This document shows, piece after piece, positions 37,990-46,983 of a stretch of DNA of 64,000 bases (position 1 is its first letter; each line of letters starts with the position of its first letter). Position numbers and translations under genes: made by a program. This stretch comes from Elusimicrobiota bacterium (GTDB lineage Bacteria > Elusimicrobiota > Elusimicrobia > UBA1565 > UBA9628), in the NCBI GenBank assembly GCA_016218545.1, contig JACRDQ010000044.1, forward strand, positions 104,427 through 168,426, in the 5' to 3' direction. A model generated the notes under the pieces. That model ran no database searches and was not told the DNA's origin. It worked only from the letters and a program-made list of their open reading frames with translations.

Positions 37990-38619
37990 ATGAACCAGAC
38001 CTTTCTGAACACCCTGGCCCTCTCCGGAGGCGACTGGGTCATCTACGGGCTCTACATCTGCTCCGTCATGGCGGTGGCCATCATGATCGAGCGCGGCATG
38101 GTGCTCGTGCGCGAGATGCGCGACTTCCAGGCCCTCAGGACGGGCATCATGCGCTCTCTGGCCGACGACCTTCCCGGGCTCGAGAAGGCCGTGGCCCGGC
38201 ACCACGGCGCGGCCAGCCGCATCCTGAAGGCAGGCCTCACCCAGGCGGGCCGGGGTGCCGCCGGGGTCGAGGACCTGCTGGCCTCCGCCACCCTCGAGGA
38301 GCGCCTGCGCCTGGAGAAGCGCCTGCTCGTGCTGGGGACGCTCGGCAACAACGCGCCCTTCATCGGCCTCTTCGGCACCGTGCTCGGCGTCATCAAGGCC
38401 TTCCACGACCTCTCCCAACTCTCGGCCGGGCCCGAGGTCGTGATGAAGGGCCTCTCGGAAGCCCTCATCGCCACCGCGGTCGGGCTCTTCGTGGCCATCC
38501 CGTGCGTGGTGGGCTTCAACTACTTCCAGAAGAAGGTCCGCGACCTCCTGGCCGGGACCGAGGCGCTCTCCAGGCTCATGCTCGCCCAGCTGCGCGCCGG
38601 CGGGGGCGCGAAGGCCTGA
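37990..38619 (+). CDS. exbB: MotA/TolQ/ExbB proton channel family protein
   Basis: LGTLGNNAPFIGLFGTVLGVIKAFHDL, LIATAVGLFVAIPCVVGFNYF. Confidence 0.93.
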   Translation: MNQTFLNTLALSGGDWVIYGLYICSVMAVAIMIERGMVLVREMRDFQALRTGIMRSLADDLPGLEKAVARHHGAASRILKAGLTQAGRGAAGVEDLLASATLEERLRLEKRLLVLGTLGNNAPFIGLFGTVLGVIKAFHDLSQLSAGPEVVMKGLSEALIATAVGLFVAIPCVVGFNYFQKKVRDLLAGTEALSRLMLAQLRAGGGAKA

Positions 38620-38621
38620 CC

Positions 38622-39089
38622 ATGGCCGGCACTTCGAACGGGCCTGACGAAGCCGCGATCACCACGATCAACGTCACGCCGCTGGTGGACATCATCCTGG
38701 TGGTGCTCATCATCTTCATGGCCACGGCTCCGCTCATCCAGCGCCGGGCCATCAAGGTCGACGTGCCCAAGGCCACGCACCATGACCGCTCCGCCACGGA
38801 AGCGGTCCAGATCGTGATGAACGAGAAGCGCGAGCTCTTCCTGGCGGGCAAGAAGCTCGACGCGGGAGAGCTCGGCAAGGCGCTTCAGGACCACGTGGCC
38901 GCCTCGCCGGGCGTGCACGTGACCCTTTCCGCGGACAAGGCCCTGGCCTACGGCGAGATCGTGGGCCTGCTCGACCTCGTGCGCGGCTCGGGCGTCAAGA
39001 AGATCGGGCTCGAAGTCAGGCCGCCCTCCGGTTCTGGCGGGAGCGGCGCGCCCGCGCCGGAAAAGCCGGGCGCGGGCAGGAACAGATGA
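38622..39089 (+). CDS. exbD: ExbD/TolR family protein
   Basis: INVTPLVDIILVVLIIFMATAPLIQ. Confidence 0.93.
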   Translation: MAGTSNGPDEAAITTINVTPLVDIILVVLIIFMATAPLIQRRAIKVDVPKATHHDRSATEAVQIVMNEKRELFLAGKKLDAGELGKALQDHVAASPGVHVTLSADKALAYGEIVGLLDLVRGSGVKKIGLEVRPPSGSGGSGAPAPEKPGAGRNR

Positions 39090-39844
39090 CCCTTGCGGGC
39101 GGAAGTCTCGCGGACTGGTCCGACGGCGGGGACTCGCGGCTCTTCGAAGCGGCCGTGGCCGCTTCGCTGGTCCTGCACGCCGGGTTCTTCTACGCGGTGA
39201 GCCGCAAGCCCGGCGGGGAGGTGTTCCTGCCCGACCCCATCGAGATCGACCTGACCAGGCCCCTGGGCAGTCCCGCGCCCCTGGCCGCTCCCAAGAGGCT
39301 GGTGCCCGGCGCATTCCCCGGGCCGAACATCCCCACGGAATCCACGGTGCCCAAGCCTCCGGCTCAGACGCCCGTTCCCCAGGATTGGACCTTGCCCACG
39401 CAGGAGACGAAGAAGGTCGAGAAGATCGAAGAAGCCCCTCCGAGCCCGGGCGGCGCGGCCGGGGGTGAGGGCACGGCAGCCAACCCCGGCGGACGGGGCC
39501 TGGGCACCGACGACGGGGTGCCCGGAGGCACGGGCACCGGAAGCGCGGGGGAGATCCTGAGCTACCCCAGGCTCCTCAACCGAGACGAGATCTTCGGCCT
39601 GCTCCAGCGCTACTATCCCGAGAGCGAGCGCCGCGCGGGCCGCGAAGGCACCGTGGTCCTGGCCATGCACGTAGGCACGGACGGCAGGGTGTCTGCGACC
39701 GAGGTCCTCACGTCTGCGGGCGGCGCCTTCGACCGGGCGGCGGGCGAGGTGGCCAAGCTCATGCGTTTCGAGCCGGCCACGACCCGCAGGGGGCCGGTGG
39801 CGGTCAAGCTCCCGCAGTCCGTGGTCTTCCGGCTGGAAGACTAG
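39086..39844 (+). CDS. tonB: TonB family energy transducer
   Basis: N-terminal TM, Pro-rich linker, C-terminal TVVLAMHVGTDGRVSATEVLTSAGGAFDRAAGEVAKLMRFEPA. Confidence 0.85.
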   Translation: MTLAGGSLADWSDGGDSRLFEAAVAASLVLHAGFFYAVSRKPGGEVFLPDPIEIDLTRPLGSPAPLAAPKRLVPGAFPGPNIPTESTVPKPPAQTPVPQDWTLPTQETKKVEKIEEAPPSPGGAAGGEGTAANPGGRGLGTDDGVPGGTGTGSAGEILSYPRLLNRDEIFGLLQRYYPESERRAGREGTVVLAMHVGTDGRVSATEVLTSAGGAFDRAAGEVAKLMRFEPATTRRGPVAVKLPQSVVFRLED

Positions 39845-39849
39845 CCTCC

Positions 39850-40662
39850 ATGCGCGGAGCCGCTTCGGTCGGAGAGTACGAGGGGCTTTTCGCCGAGGTC
39901 TACGACGCCATCCAGGCCTTTGACGACGACGTCCCGTTCTTCGTCGAGGCCGCCGCCGACCACGGCTCTCCGGTGCTCGAGCTCGGCTCAGGCACCGGAA
40001 GGCTGCTCCTCCCCATGGCGGCGGCCGGAGCCGAGGTGACGGGCCTCGACCCGAGCCGGGACATGCTGAAGGTCTGCCGGGCCAAGCTCGCGGCCCTGGG
40101 GCCCGAGGTGCGCTCCCGCGTGCGCCTGGTCCAGGGCGACATGCGCGGCTTCAGGCTGGAGCGGCGCTTCTCTCTGGCCGTGCTCGGGTGCGACACGATC
40201 CTGCACCTGCTCACTCCGGAAGACCAGGTCAGGGGTCTCCTCAACATCCGCAGGCACCTCCGGACCGGAGGGACCCTGCTCGTGGACAACAGCGTGCCGG
40301 CCGTGGAGGACTGGGTCCGGTCCTCGGGACGCCGGGCTGTCTTCGAGTTCGCCCACCCGGTCAACGGCAACAGGGTCGTGGACGCCGTGAAGGCCTCCTA
40401 CGACTTCGCCTCCGGGGTCCGGCGCGAGGAGATCGTGCTCTCCGAGTTCGATGGAAAGCGCCTCCTGCGCTCGGCCAAGACCACCTGCGCCTCGGCCATC
40501 ATCTTCCCGCGGGAGCTCCTCCACCTGCTCGGCCGGGCCGGGTTCGACGTGGTCCACGTCTGGAAGAACCACATGAAGGAGGCTTTCGACGCAGGAGCGC
40601 GGCAGGTGATCGTGGAGGCCCGCAGGAGCGAGAGCCGGGTCAGCTGCCGCGAGCGAGCTTGA
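39850..40662 (+). CDS. Class I SAM-dependent methyltransferase
   Basis: VLELGSGTGRLLLPMAAAGAEVTGLDPSRDML. Confidence 0.9.
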   Translation: MRGAASVGEYEGLFAEVYDAIQAFDDDVPFFVEAAADHGSPVLELGSGTGRLLLPMAAAGAEVTGLDPSRDMLKVCRAKLAALGPEVRSRVRLVQGDMRGFRLERRFSLAVLGCDTILHLLTPEDQVRGLLNIRRHLRTGGTLLVDNSVPAVEDWVRSSGRRAVFEFAHPVNGNRVVDAVKASYDFASGVRREEIVLSEFDGKRLLRSAKTTCASAIIFPRELLHLLGRAGFDVVHVWKNHMKEAFDAGARQVIVEARRSESRVSCRERA

Positions 40663-41782
40663 GGATCTCGGCGCCGAAGCGGCTGCGCTTGAGCAGGCTC
40701 AAGGGGCCCAGGGGGTCGCGGGAGCCGGCGATGGTCAGGCGCGCGATGGTCTTCAAGTCCGTGGTCGGGATGAGGTCCACGGGATCCACGTTGAGCTGCT
40801 GACCCTTTGATTTGCGCCAGAGGCGCAGCTTCTCGAAGAGCCTGCCCGCGCGCGGGTCGCGCTTCTTCTCGGGTTTTTCGCGCGAATCAGGGTCGATGGG
40901 CGGGGCCGCGAGCCCGCGCCTCACCGCGGCGAGCACGGCGGAGCCGTAGTTGTCGAGCAGGTAGGGGGTCATGCCCCGCACGCCCCGCAGGGACGCGGAG
41001 TCCCGGGGCAGGGTCATGGCCAGGCGGGGGAGGACCTCATCCGGCATCACCCGGAAGGTGGCGCGGTTGCGCGACTCGGCCTCTCGCTCGCGCAGGAGGT
41101 AGAGCTCCTTGAGGACCGCGAGCTGGCGGCCGTCAGGGGAGAGTCCCCGCGCCAGCCTCCAGAAGCCGTTGGGGTCGAAGACCTTCTCGACCGGGGTCGA
41201 GCGCGCGAGCTTGGCGAACGCCTCGGCCGCGTCGGCCTCGAGCTTCTTCTCGCGCAGGAGGCCCGTCTGGATGTCGCACAGGCGCAGGAGGTAGTGCGTG
41301 TCGAGCTGGGCGTAGCGGATGTGGGCCTCGGAGAGCGGCCTCCTGCCCCAGTCCGCGCGCTGGAGCTTCTTGGAGAGCTTCACCCCGAAGTGGCGCTCGA
41401 TGGCCGCGGCCAGGCCCAGTTCCTTGAAGCCCAGCAGGCGGCTGGCGATCATGGTGTCGAAGAGGTGGGCGAAGGTGAAGGAGTAGTCGCGCTTGAGGCA
41501 GACCACGTCGTACTCCCCGGCGTGGAAGACGATCTGGGTCGCGGGATCGGCGAACATCGGGCCCAGGGAGGAGAGGTCCTTGACCGCGAGGGGGTCCACG
41601 ATGTAGTCCGCGTCCACCGTGGAGATCTGCACGAGGCAGGTCCGCTCGCGGTAGACGTAGAAGCTGTTGGACTCGATGTCCACCGCCACGCGGCCGGTCC
41701 GGTGGATATCGGCCGCCACCTCCTCGAGATGCTCCCGCGCGGTGACGAGGATCGGGTCTCTGATCTTCTCTGGTTCGGTCAC
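40640..41782 (-). CDS. rnd: Ribonuclease D
   Basis: VAVDIESNSFYVYRERTCLVQIST, IVFHAGEYDVVCLKRDY, RYAQLDTHYLLRLCDI; HRDC-like C-term. Confidence 0.92.
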   Translation of the reverse strand: MTEPEKIRDPILVTAREHLEEVAADIHRTGRVAVDIESNSFYVYRERTCLVQISTVDADYIVDPLAVKDLSSLGPMFADPATQIVFHAGEYDVVCLKRDYSFTFAHLFDTMIASRLLGFKELGLAAAIERHFGVKLSKKLQRADWGRRPLSEAHIRYAQLDTHYLLRLCDIQTGLLREKKLEADAAEAFAKLARSTPVEKVFDPNGFWRLARGLSPDGRQLAVLKELYLLREREAESRNRATFRVMPDEVLPRLAMTLPRDSASLRGVRGMTPYLLDNYGSAVLAAVRRGLAAPPIDPDSREKPEKKRDPRAGRLFEKLRLWRKSKGQQLNVDPVDLIPTTDLKTIARLTIAGSRDPLGPLSLLKRSRFGAEILKLARGS

Positions 41783-41790
41783 AAAGCAAT

Positions 41791-41821
41791 AAAAAGCAGG
41801 ACCGCCTTTCTCGGCGGTCCT
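41791..41821 (-). terminator. Intrinsic terminator (minus strand)
   Basis: AGGACCGCC gagaaa GGCGGTCCT followed on minus strand by gctttttatt. Confidence 0.75.
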
Positions 41822-41867
41822 GATGGCGTGCCTAATTTATAACAGGTCCGCGCCGATTAGTCAAGTG

Positions 41868-41938
41868 ACGGTGCCTGGCATTGTAGTTTTTGTATTTTTG
41901 GCGGGCAAAGATACAAAAACTACAATGCCAGGCACCGT
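41868..41938. repeat. REP-like hairpin, 28 bp perfect arms, 15 nt loop
   Basis: ACGGTGCCTGGCATTGTAGTTTTTGTAT ... ATACAAAAACTACAATGCCAGGCACCGT. Confidence 0.85.
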
Positions 41939-41939
41939 T

Positions 41940-42302
41940 CTAGGGCAAATGCTTGTTGACCTTGGCCAGGAGCTTGGCGATCTCGATGGGTTTGACGACG
42001 TAGTCGTTGGCCCCCGCCTTGAACGCCTCGTCGACCTCCTTGACCACGCTGGCCGAGGTGCACATGATGATCTTCATGGACAGGAGCCTCGGGTTGCTCC
42101 TGATGATGGTCACCGCCTGCACCCCGTCCATCATGGGCATGTTGCGGTCCATGACCACGAGGTCGTAGGGGTTGCGCTTGATGAGGTCGAGCGCCTCCTT
42201 GCCGTTGGTCGCCTGGTCCACCAGGTGGCCGTTCATCTCCAGGATCTCCTTGAGAAGGTCGCGGATCGTGTTGTCGTCGTCTACGACGAGGATGCGTCCC
42301 AT
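41940..42302 (-). CDS. CheY-like response regulator
   Basis: MGRILVVDDDNTIRDLLKEILEM, DLVVMDRNMPMMDGVQAV, YVVKPIEIAKL; ORF opens with GTG at 42308. Confidence 0.9.
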   Translation of the reverse strand: MGRILVVDDDNTIRDLLKEILEMNGHLVDQATNGKEALDLIKRNPYDLVVMDRNMPMMDGVQAVTIIRSNPRLLSMKIIMCTSASVVKEVDEAFKAGANDYVVKPIEIAKLLAKVNKHLP

Positions 42303-42304
42303 GC

Positions 42305-43576
42305 TCACCTCCGGGCGGCCAGGCCGAAGGCCCCGTGCAGTGCCCTCAGGGCGGCTTCGCCCTGGCTGGCCTCGACCACGCAGGAGATGCGCAGGTCCGA
42401 GGCGGAGATCATCCGGATGTTGATGCGGCTCTTGGAAAGGGTGTCGAAGACCCGGGCCGCCACCTCCGGGGAGCGGCGGAAGCCCGTCCCAACCACGGAG
42501 ACCTTGGCGATCCGGTCGTCGGTCTCGACGCGGGCGCTCCCTCCGGGCAGGCGCCGTGCCGCCTCGGCGAGGGCCGCCCGGGCCCGAGCCGCGTGGCTGC
42601 GGTCGGTCATGAAGGACAGAGAGACGGTCTTCGAGCGTCCGGAAGCCGACTGGAGGATCATGTCGAGCGGGATGCCGGCGCCGGAGAGCCGGGCGAGGAT
42701 GGCCGCGGCCGCGCCCGGCCGGTCCGGGACATCGACGATGCTCAGTAGTACCTCGCCCTTGTGGATGGCGAGGCTCGACACCTGGGTCTTTTCCGTGACA
42801 GCGCGCGCCATGGGAGGCCTCCTCGACGGGGTATTTCCGCGGCTCCGGTCGGCGACGATCCAGGTCCCCTCCTGCGCGTGGAAGGCCGAGCGGACCTGCA
42901 GCGGGAGCCCGGCCGAGCGCGCCAGCTCGATGGAGCGCGGCTGCATGACCTGCGCTCCGGCGCCGGAGAGCTCGAGCATCGCCTCGAAGCCGATGGAGCG
43001 CAGCTTGCGCGCGTTGGAGATGATCCTGGGGTCCGCGGTGTAGATCCCCTTGACGTCGGAGAAGATCTCGCAGTGCCTGGCCCCGAGGCGCGCGGCCAGG
43101 GCCACGGCCGTCAGGTCCGAGCCGCCGCGGCCGAGGGTCGCGAGGTCGCCGCCCGCGGCCGAGCCCTGGAAACCCGCCACGACCACGACGCGGCCGGCGC
43201 GCAGCTCCGAGAGGATGCGGCCGGGCCGGATGCGGAGGATGCGGGCGTTGGCGTGGGGGCCGGCGGTCTCGATGCCGGCCTGGGGGCCGGTGAGGGAGAC
43301 GGCCGGGACCCCGAGCTCCGCGCAGGCCATGGAGAAAAGGGCGATGCTCACGACCTCGCCGGCGGCGACGAGCTGGTCGGACTCGCGGGCGGGAGGGGAG
43401 GAGGAGACGCGGCGGCCGAGGTGGAGGAGCTCGTCCGTCATCTCACCCGGGGCGGAGACGACCACGACCACGCTCCAGCCTGCCCGGCGCGCGGCGGCCG
43501 CGCGCTCCGCCGCCCGGCGGATCTTCTCGGGGTCGGCGACCGAGGTGCCGCCGAACTTGAGGACCTTGATCCTCAT
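42305..43576 (-). CDS. lysC: Aspartate kinase
   Basis: VLKFGGTSVADPEKI, LGRGGSDLTAVALAARLGA, C-terminal ACT domains. Confidence 0.94.
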   Translation of the reverse strand: MRIKVLKFGGTSVADPEKIRRAAERAAAARRAGWSVVVVVSAPGEMTDELLHLGRRVSSSPPARESDQLVAAGEVVSIALFSMACAELGVPAVSLTGPQAGIETAGPHANARILRIRPGRILSELRAGRVVVVAGFQGSAAGGDLATLGRGGSDLTAVALAARLGARHCEIFSDVKGIYTADPRIISNARKLRSIGFEAMLELSGAGAQVMQPRSIELARSAGLPLQVRSAFHAQEGTWIVADRSRGNTPSRRPPMARAVTEKTQVSSLAIHKGEVLLSIVDVPDRPGAAAAILARLSGAGIPLDMILQSASGRSKTVSLSFMTDRSHAARARAALAEAARRLPGGSARVETDDRIAKVSVVGTGFRRSPEVAARVFDTLSKSRINIRMISASDLRISCVVEASQGEAALRALHGAFGLAARR

Positions 43577-44511
43577 TTCGGCCTGGAGAGCCGCGCGCCC
43601 TCCCGGTGGACCGGGAGCACGAGGAAGCGGCTCTTGACGCGGTGGCGAGTGAAGGCCGCCTGCATGGCGCGGCCGATGGCCGCGGTGCAGGGGCCCCGGC
43701 GGCAGAGGGCGACCACGGAGGAGCCCGCGCCCGAGAGCGCGGCCCCGCAGTCGCCGTGGTCCCGGGCCGCGGCCAGGACGTCCTCGAAGCCCGGGACCAG
43801 GTCGGCGCGGTAGGGCTGGTGGAACTCGTCGGCCATGGCCTCCTCGAGCCGGTCCCAGAGGCCGCGCTCGAGGGCCGAGGACAGCACGAGGGCGCGGGAG
43901 ACGTTGAGGACCGCGGCGCGGCGCGAGTAGTCCTGCGGGAGGACGGCGCGCGACTGGGCCGTGGCGAGCTCGATGTCCGGGACGCAGACCACCGCGGCCA
44001 GGGAGCGGTGCGGCCTCAAGGGGTAGGGGATGAAGCCCAGGCGGGACTTCACCGAGACCACGAGCCCGCCGAAGAGCGCTGCGGCCACGTTGTCCGGATG
44101 GCCCTCCAGGGAGATGGCCCGCTCGAAGAGGTCGTCGAGCGAGAAGCGCGGCTTGCCGAAGACGTGGTTGGCCCCGAGCAGGCCCGCGACGATGGCGGCG
44201 CCGCTCGAGCCCAGGCCCCGGGAGATCGGGATGCGGTTGCGGGACTTGAAGACGAGGCGGCGCCGTGTGAGGTCCGGGAGGATGAGGCTCGCGGCTCGGA
44301 GCAGGAGGTTCTCCCGGCCCGAGGGCAGGCGGCCCGCTCCTTCGCCCGCGGTCTCGCACACCGGCTCCCCCGGGTCCGGGTGGGCCTCGAGGAGGACGTC
44401 GTTGCACAGCCCCAGCGCCATCCCCACGCAGTCGAAGCCCGGCCCGAGGTTGCTCGTGGAGGCCGGGACCTGGATGAGGATGCGGCGGATGCGCCTGGAG
44501 GCCATGCTCAT
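43573..44511 (-). CDS. thrB: Homoserine kinase
   Basis: VPASTSNLGPGFDCVGMALGL, RIPISRGLGSSGAAIVAGLLGAN; ATGA overlaps on both sides. Confidence 0.93.
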   Translation of the reverse strand: MSMASRRIRRILIQVPASTSNLGPGFDCVGMALGLCNDVLLEAHPDPGEPVCETAGEGAGRLPSGRENLLLRAASLILPDLTRRRLVFKSRNRIPISRGLGSSGAAIVAGLLGANHVFGKPRFSLDDLFERAISLEGHPDNVAAALFGGLVVSVKSRLGFIPYPLRPHRSLAAVVCVPDIELATAQSRAVLPQDYSRRAAVLNVSRALVLSSALERGLWDRLEEAMADEFHQPYRADLVPGFEDVLAAARDHGDCGAALSGAGSSVVALCRRGPCTAAIGRAMQAAFTRHRVKSRFLVLPVHREGARLSRPK

Positions 44512-45509
44512 CTCTCCTTGAAGGGGCGGTACTTGAATCTCATGGGTGTCTGCGGGTCCTTGAGCCCGTGGCCGGTGAGCACGCAGACGATCCGGCCCGA
44601 CAACGGGACCTTCTCGCGGCGGCACTTGAGGAGCCCGGCCACGGAGGCGGCGCTGGCCGGCTCGCAGAAGACGCCCTCGGCCTTGGCCAGGAGGCGGTAG
44701 GCCGCGATGATCTCCGCGTCCGTGACGGAATCGATGAGGCCCGCGGACTGGTCCCTGGCCGCCAGGGCGCCCGCGCGGGAGAGCGGCTTGCCGATGCGGA
44801 TGGCGGAGGCCACGGTCTTGGGGTCCTCCACGTCGCGACCCAGCACGAGGGGGGCCGCCCCGGCCGCCTGGTAGCCCATCAGGCGCGGCCGCCTGCCGCC
44901 GAGCTCGCAGAAGCCCTTCCAGTACGCCGTGATGTTGCCCGCGTTGCCTACGGGCAAAAAGAGGAGCTCGGGAGGGGCGCCCAGGTCCTCGGCGACCTCG
45001 AAGGCGGCCGTCTTCTGGCCCTCGATGCGGTACGGGTTGACCGAGTTGACGACGGTGAACCCAAGCTCCGCGGCCCTGCTGAGGGACACGGTCATGGCCT
45101 TGTCGAAGTTCCCGCGCACCTCGACGAGCTCCGAGCCGTGCATGAGGGCCTGGGCGATCTTGCCGACGGCGACCCCGGCCTTCGGGATGAAGATGATGCA
45201 GCGCAGTCCCGCGCGCGCGGCGTACGCCGCGGCCGAGGCCGCGGTGTTGCCGGTGGAGGCGCACACCACGCCCTGGGAGCCCTCCTCCAGGGCCTTGGAC
45301 ACGGCCAGGGTCATGCCGCGGTCCTTGAAGGAGCCCGTGGGGTTCATTCCTTCGAGCTTGAGGTAGACCGAGCCCTCCCGCAGGCCCACGGCCGCGGCGA
45401 GGAGGTCCGCGCGCAGGAGCGGGGTGGAGCCCTCGCAGAGCGTGACGACCGGAGTCTTGTCCGACACCGGCAGGCGGCCTCGATAGCGGGCGATGACGCC
45501 TTTGTTCAT
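44508..45509 (-). CDS. thrC: Threonine synthase
   Basis: LEGMNPTGSFKDRGMTLAVSKA, VCASTGNTAASAAAYAARAG, LPVGNAGNITAYWKGF. Confidence 0.94.
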   Translation of the reverse strand: MNKGVIARYRGRLPVSDKTPVVTLCEGSTPLLRADLLAAAVGLREGSVYLKLEGMNPTGSFKDRGMTLAVSKALEEGSQGVVCASTGNTAASAAAYAARAGLRCIIFIPKAGVAVGKIAQALMHGSELVEVRGNFDKAMTVSLSRAAELGFTVVNSVNPYRIEGQKTAAFEVAEDLGAPPELLFLPVGNAGNITAYWKGFCELGGRRPRLMGYQAAGAAPLVLGRDVEDPKTVASAIRIGKPLSRAGALAARDQSAGLIDSVTDAEIIAAYRLLAKAEGVFCEPASAASVAGLLKCRREKVPLSGRIVCVLTGHGLKDPQTPMRFKYRPFKER

Positions 45510-45601
45510 CGTGGGCTAGTCTACAAAATTCGGCTTTCCTCGCTGCGAGGGATGAGGGGAGGCGGTGGCGAGGGGCCGGGTTTTATTGTAAGGTTCCCCT
45601 G

Positions 45602-46663
45602 ATGGAGAGCCTCGCGGAGTCGCTCAAGCGCCTGACCGCGCCCGGCAAGCTCTTCCGCGTCCTCCCCGACGCCAGGCTCGAGTGCTTCGCCTGCGCCATG
45701 CGCTGCAAGCTCAAGGGCGGCCAGACCGGGGCCTGCCGCGTGCGCTTCAACCAGGGCGGCAAGCTCATGGTGCCCTGGGGCTACGTGGCCGGGCTCCAGG
45801 CGGACCCCATCGAGAAGAAGCCCTTCTTCCACGTCCTGCCCGGGTCCCGCTCCCTGTCTTTCGGCATGCTCGGGTGCTGCTACACCTGCGACTTCTGCCA
45901 GAACTGGGTCTCGAGCCAGGCCCTGCGCGACCCCGCCGCCGGCCACGCGGTGCGGCCCTGCTCGCCCCGCGACATCGTCAAGGCCGCGGCGGACGACGGC
46001 TGCCTGACCGTGACCTCGACTTACAACGAGCCGCTCATCACCTCGGAGTGGGCGGTGGAGGTCTTCGGGGAGGCCAAGAAGGCCGACCTGCGGTGCTGCT
46101 ACGTCTCCAACGGCAGCGCCACCCCCGAGGTCCTGGCCTTCCTCAGGCCGTGGGTGGACTTCTACAAGGTGGATCTCAAATGCTTCGACGAGGGGACCTA
46201 CCGCCGTCTCATGGGCGGGTCCCTCAAGGCCGTGCTCGACTCCATCGCCGCCATGCGCGAGCTCGGGTTCTGGGTCGAGGTCGTCACCCTGCTCCTGCCC
46301 GGGGTCAACGACTCCGAGCGCGAGCTCTCGGCCTTGGCGAGGTTCCTCGCCTCGGTGTCGCCGGACATCCCCTGGCACGTCACGGCCTACCACCGGGACT
46401 ACCGGATGGAGGGCCCGGAGAGCACCCCGGCGGCCACGGTGCTCAAGGCGGCACAGCTCGGCAAGGCCGCGGGCCTGCGCTACGTCTACGCCGGCAACCT
46501 GAGCGGCGACACCGGGGGGTGGGAGGACACCGCCTGCCCGAGCTGTGGAGCGGTGCTGGTCGAGCGCAGGGGCTTCCGGGTCATGGGCTCGCGCCTGGCC
46601 CTGGACGGCTCGAAGGGCTCCTGCCCGGAGTGCCGCCGCGATATCCCCGGGGTCTGGGCCTAG
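45602..46663 (+). CDS. AmmeMemoRadiSam-system radical SAM enzyme
   Basis: ECFACAMRCKLKGGQTGACRVRFN, FGMLGCCYTCDFCQNWVSSQ (CxxxCxxC). Confidence 0.9.
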   Translation: MESLAESLKRLTAPGKLFRVLPDARLECFACAMRCKLKGGQTGACRVRFNQGGKLMVPWGYVAGLQADPIEKKPFFHVLPGSRSLSFGMLGCCYTCDFCQNWVSSQALRDPAAGHAVRPCSPRDIVKAAADDGCLTVTSTYNEPLITSEWAVEVFGEAKKADLRCCYVSNGSATPEVLAFLRPWVDFYKVDLKCFDEGTYRRLMGGSLKAVLDSIAAMRELGFWVEVVTLLLPGVNDSERELSALARFLASVSPDIPWHVTAYHRDYRMEGPESTPAATVLKAAQLGKAAGLRYVYAGNLSGDTGGWEDTACPSCGAVLVERRGFRVMGSRLALDGSKGSCPECRRDIPGVWA

Positions 46664-46830
46664 GAGTCTGAGCAATTAGTCGGCGCGACCCAGCGCACCC
46701 CGCCTGAGACCGGATCCATGGGGTCCTCCGTGGTTCTTTGCTTTAAAGCAATGGACGGGCCAAACGAAGCGATTAAAGGCTGTTGTTTGACGAAGTGTTG
46801 CTTTAGAGCAAAGAACCACGGGAGGGGACC
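46660..46830. repeat. Structured intergenic repeat; 5' end resembles the 8474-8793 element
   Basis: CTAGGAGTCTGAGCAATTAG (18/20 to element end); 22 bp stem GTGGTTCTTTGCTTTAAAGCAA 46730-46751 / 46798-46819, 21/22. Confidence 0.6.
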
Positions 46831-46983
46831 CGTTTCAGCAGCCGGGCATCGCAGCGTGCTCGGGCCGGAGCCCATCGCCTGCGGATGCAGCTTCGACAAT
46901 AGGTCAGCGTCGCAACCTGCTTGAGATGATCGGCCCTCCGACAATAATACCGCAACATCGTTCATCTATACATAGAGTGCCCC

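Noticed and set aside
46718-46924. 68 aa ORF in the 46.7 kb intergenic repeat
   Set aside because: Translation simply reads through hairpin arms; no SD or family resemblance.
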